From NCBI RefSeq assembly GCF_000378245.1, contig NZ_KB899496.1:62001-126000 (forward strand): a DNA stretch of 64,000 nt. Direction: 5' to 3'. Under the pieces are notes generated by a model. That model was not told where the DNA came from and searched no databases. It saw nothing but the letters and a program-made list of their open reading frames with translations. Within the stretch, counting starts at the first letter, position 1, and each line of letters opens with the position of its first letter. The position numbers and the translations under genes were made by a program. Origin of the DNA: Aromatoleum toluclasticum ATCC 700605 (GTDB lineage Bacteria; Pseudomonadota; Gammaproteobacteria; Burkholderiales; Rhodocyclaceae). Shown piece by piece: positions 62,925-64,000 of this stretch.

Positions 62925-64000
62925 TCACAGTGCGGCCGCGACCCGCGTTCCCTGATCGATGGCCCGCTTGGCATCGAGTTCCGCGGCGACGTCCGCGCCA
63001 CCCACGAGATGGACGTCCATTCCCGCCGCCTGCAGCGGAGCTTGCAGGTTGCGCAGCGGATCCTGGCCCGCGCACACGACGATCGTGTCGACGGGCAGGA
63101 GTTTTTCCTCGTCACCCAGTCGCAGGTGCAGGCCGGCATCGTCGATCTTCGCGTAGCTGACGCCGGCGAGCATCTTGACTCCGCGCCGACCAAGCAGCGT
63201 GCGCCGGATCCAGCCGGTGGTCTTCGCGAGGCCGTCGCCGACCTTGCTCGGCTTGCGCTGCAACAGCCACAGTTCGCGCGTGCGCGCTTCCTCTACCGGC
63301 GGGCACAGGCCCCCGCGTGCCGCGTAGGTGGCGTCGATCCCCCACTCGCGGCGGTAATGTTCCACCGGATCGTCGGCGAGATCGGCGTGGGTGAGAAATT
63401 CGCTGACGTCGAAGCCGATTCCGCCCGCGCCGATCACGGCAACCTTCCGGCCGACCGGCTTGCTTCCCGTTATCACGTCGATGTAGCTCGCGACCTTGGG
63501 ATGATCGATGCCGGGAATCTCGGGGGTACGCGGCGTGATTCCGGTCGCAAGCACCACCGTGTCGAAGCGTCCGACAAGTTCCTCGGTGGTGACGCGGTGG
63601 TTCAGGCGGATGTCCACCCCGGCCTTTTCCAGGCGCCGGTCGAAATAGCGCAGCGTTTCGGCAAATTCCTCCTTGCCGGGAATCCGTTTCGCGAGGTTGA
63701 ACTGGCCCCCGATCCGGGCCGATGCGTCGAACAGCGTCACCGCATGGCCGCGCTCAGCCGCAGTGGCGGCAGCAGCCATGCCTGCGGGGCCGGCGCCGAC
63801 CACGGCCACGCGCTTCTTGTCCCGTGCCGGGGAGATCACGAGTTCCGTTTCGCGGCATGCGATCGGGTTCACCAGGCAGGTGCAGGGCTTGGCCTCGAAA
63901 ATGTGGTCGAGGCAGGCTTGATTGCACGCGATGCAGGTGTTGATCTCGTCGCCGCGTCCCGATGCGGCCTTGGCGACGAAATCCGGATCGGCGAGGAAGG
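62925..64000 (-). CDS. fadH: NADPH-dependent 2,4-dienoyl-CoA reductase (FadH-like), 3' part
   Basis: The C-terminal ~358 residues of an FMN/FAD/Fe-S oxidoreductase of the FadH/OYE-like family; the 5' end lies beyond position 64000. Visible parts are the [4Fe-4S] cysteines in NTCIACNQACLD and the following CTCLVNPIAC, the FAD-binding AVVGAGPAGMAAA, and the NADPH-binding AVIGAGGIGFDV. FadH reduces 2,4-dienoyl-CoAs in degradation of unsaturated fatty acids. A related enzyme (trimethylamine dehydrogenase-like) cannot be excluded without the FMN domain. It converges on the flavin-barrel gene. Confidence 0.85.
   Translation of the reverse strand, partial: FLADPDFVAKAASGRGDEINTCIACNQACLDHIFEAKPCTCLVNPIACRETELVISPARDKKRVAVVGAGPAGMAAAATAAERGHAVTLFDASARIGGQFNLAKRIPGKEEFAETLRYFDRRLEKAGVDIRLNHRVTTEELVGRFDTVVLATGITPRTPEIPGIDHPKVASYIDVITGSKPVGRKVAVIGAGGIGFDVSEFLTHADLADDPVEHYRREWGIDATYAARGGLCPPVEEARTRELWLLQRKPSKVGDGLAKTTGWIRRTLLGRRGVKMLAGVSYAKIDDAGLHLRLGDEEKLLPVDTIVVCAGQDPLRNLQAPLQAAGMDVHLVGGADVAAELDAKRAIDQGTRVAAAL

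Overview
The window is 64 kb of GC-rich, gene-dense chromosome from a betaproteobacterium, most likely of the Rhodocyclales (Azoarcus / Aromatoleum / Thauera type). This rests on gene content and order recalled from related genomes, not on a search: tsaB-rimI-UDG, yciB-yciI-bolA-ppiC, a DUF2863 gene, HiPIP, a TetR-etfBA-acyl-CoA dehydrogenase block and divergent ppsR/ppsA. I found no tRNA, rRNA, CRISPR array, prophage, transposase or integrase, so this reads as core chromosome.

Layout. 0-5 kb: ppx, then a four-gene lipid-transport operon (STAS-MlaE permease, MlaF ATPase, long MlaD/MCE protein, PqiC-like lipoprotein). 5-11.2 kb: a crotonase lacking both catalytic glutamates, a TatD-family hydrolase, and a TetR gene divergent from etfB-etfA and an acyl-CoA dehydrogenase. 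11.3-15.5 kb (minus strand): yciB-yciI-bolA-ppiC and ompR-envZ. 15.7-22 kb: a small exported protein, tsaB-rimI-UDG, lplT divergent from a LysR gene, and radA. 22-25.9 kb: TetR, adaptor, FtsX-type permease and ATPase of an efflux-type ABC system. 26-30.9 kb: a GST, then a PAS histidine kinase, an Rcp1-like receiver and a REC-PAS-GGDEF-EAL protein. 30.9-37.2 kb: ubiB with an unknown helical protein, pepD with a DUF3820 gene, and ada-alkA behind a sequence matching the Ada box. 37.4-41 kb: a second STAS-MlaE/F/D/lipoprotein operon. 41-44.3 kb: MarR, M20 amidohydrolase and MFS carrier. 44.7-50.4 kb (minus strand): recJ with an RpfE/phosphomutase-like gene, HiPIP, universal stress protein, lactate permease. 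50.6-57.3 kb: lolC/lolD, DUF2062, comEC, an alpha/beta hydrolase and DUF599. 57.3-64 kb: msrB, DUF2863, ppsR divergent from ppsA, a flavin-barrel protein, and the 3' part of a FadH-type reductase that runs off the window.

How the parts relate. Three themes recur: envelope lipid and lipoprotein traffic (two MCE systems, Lol, LplT, ABC efflux, YciB); acid and fatty-acid metabolism (ETF with acyl-CoA dehydrogenase, FadH, lactate permease, PEP synthase with its regulator); and DNA maintenance (RadA, RecJ, Ada/AlkA, UDG, ComEC). Many neighbouring genes overlap by 1-8 bases, so several operons look translationally coupled. The least routine signals are intergenic: operator-like inverted repeats for most local regulators, an Ada-box match, a GntR/LldR-type site before lldP, and a repeat-derived hairpin covering the start codon of an ABC ATPase. 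I saw no clearly unprecedented multi-gene system; the best unknowns are the 224-aa helical protein coupled to ubiB, the ECHDC3-like crotonase and the MarR/M20/MFS locus.
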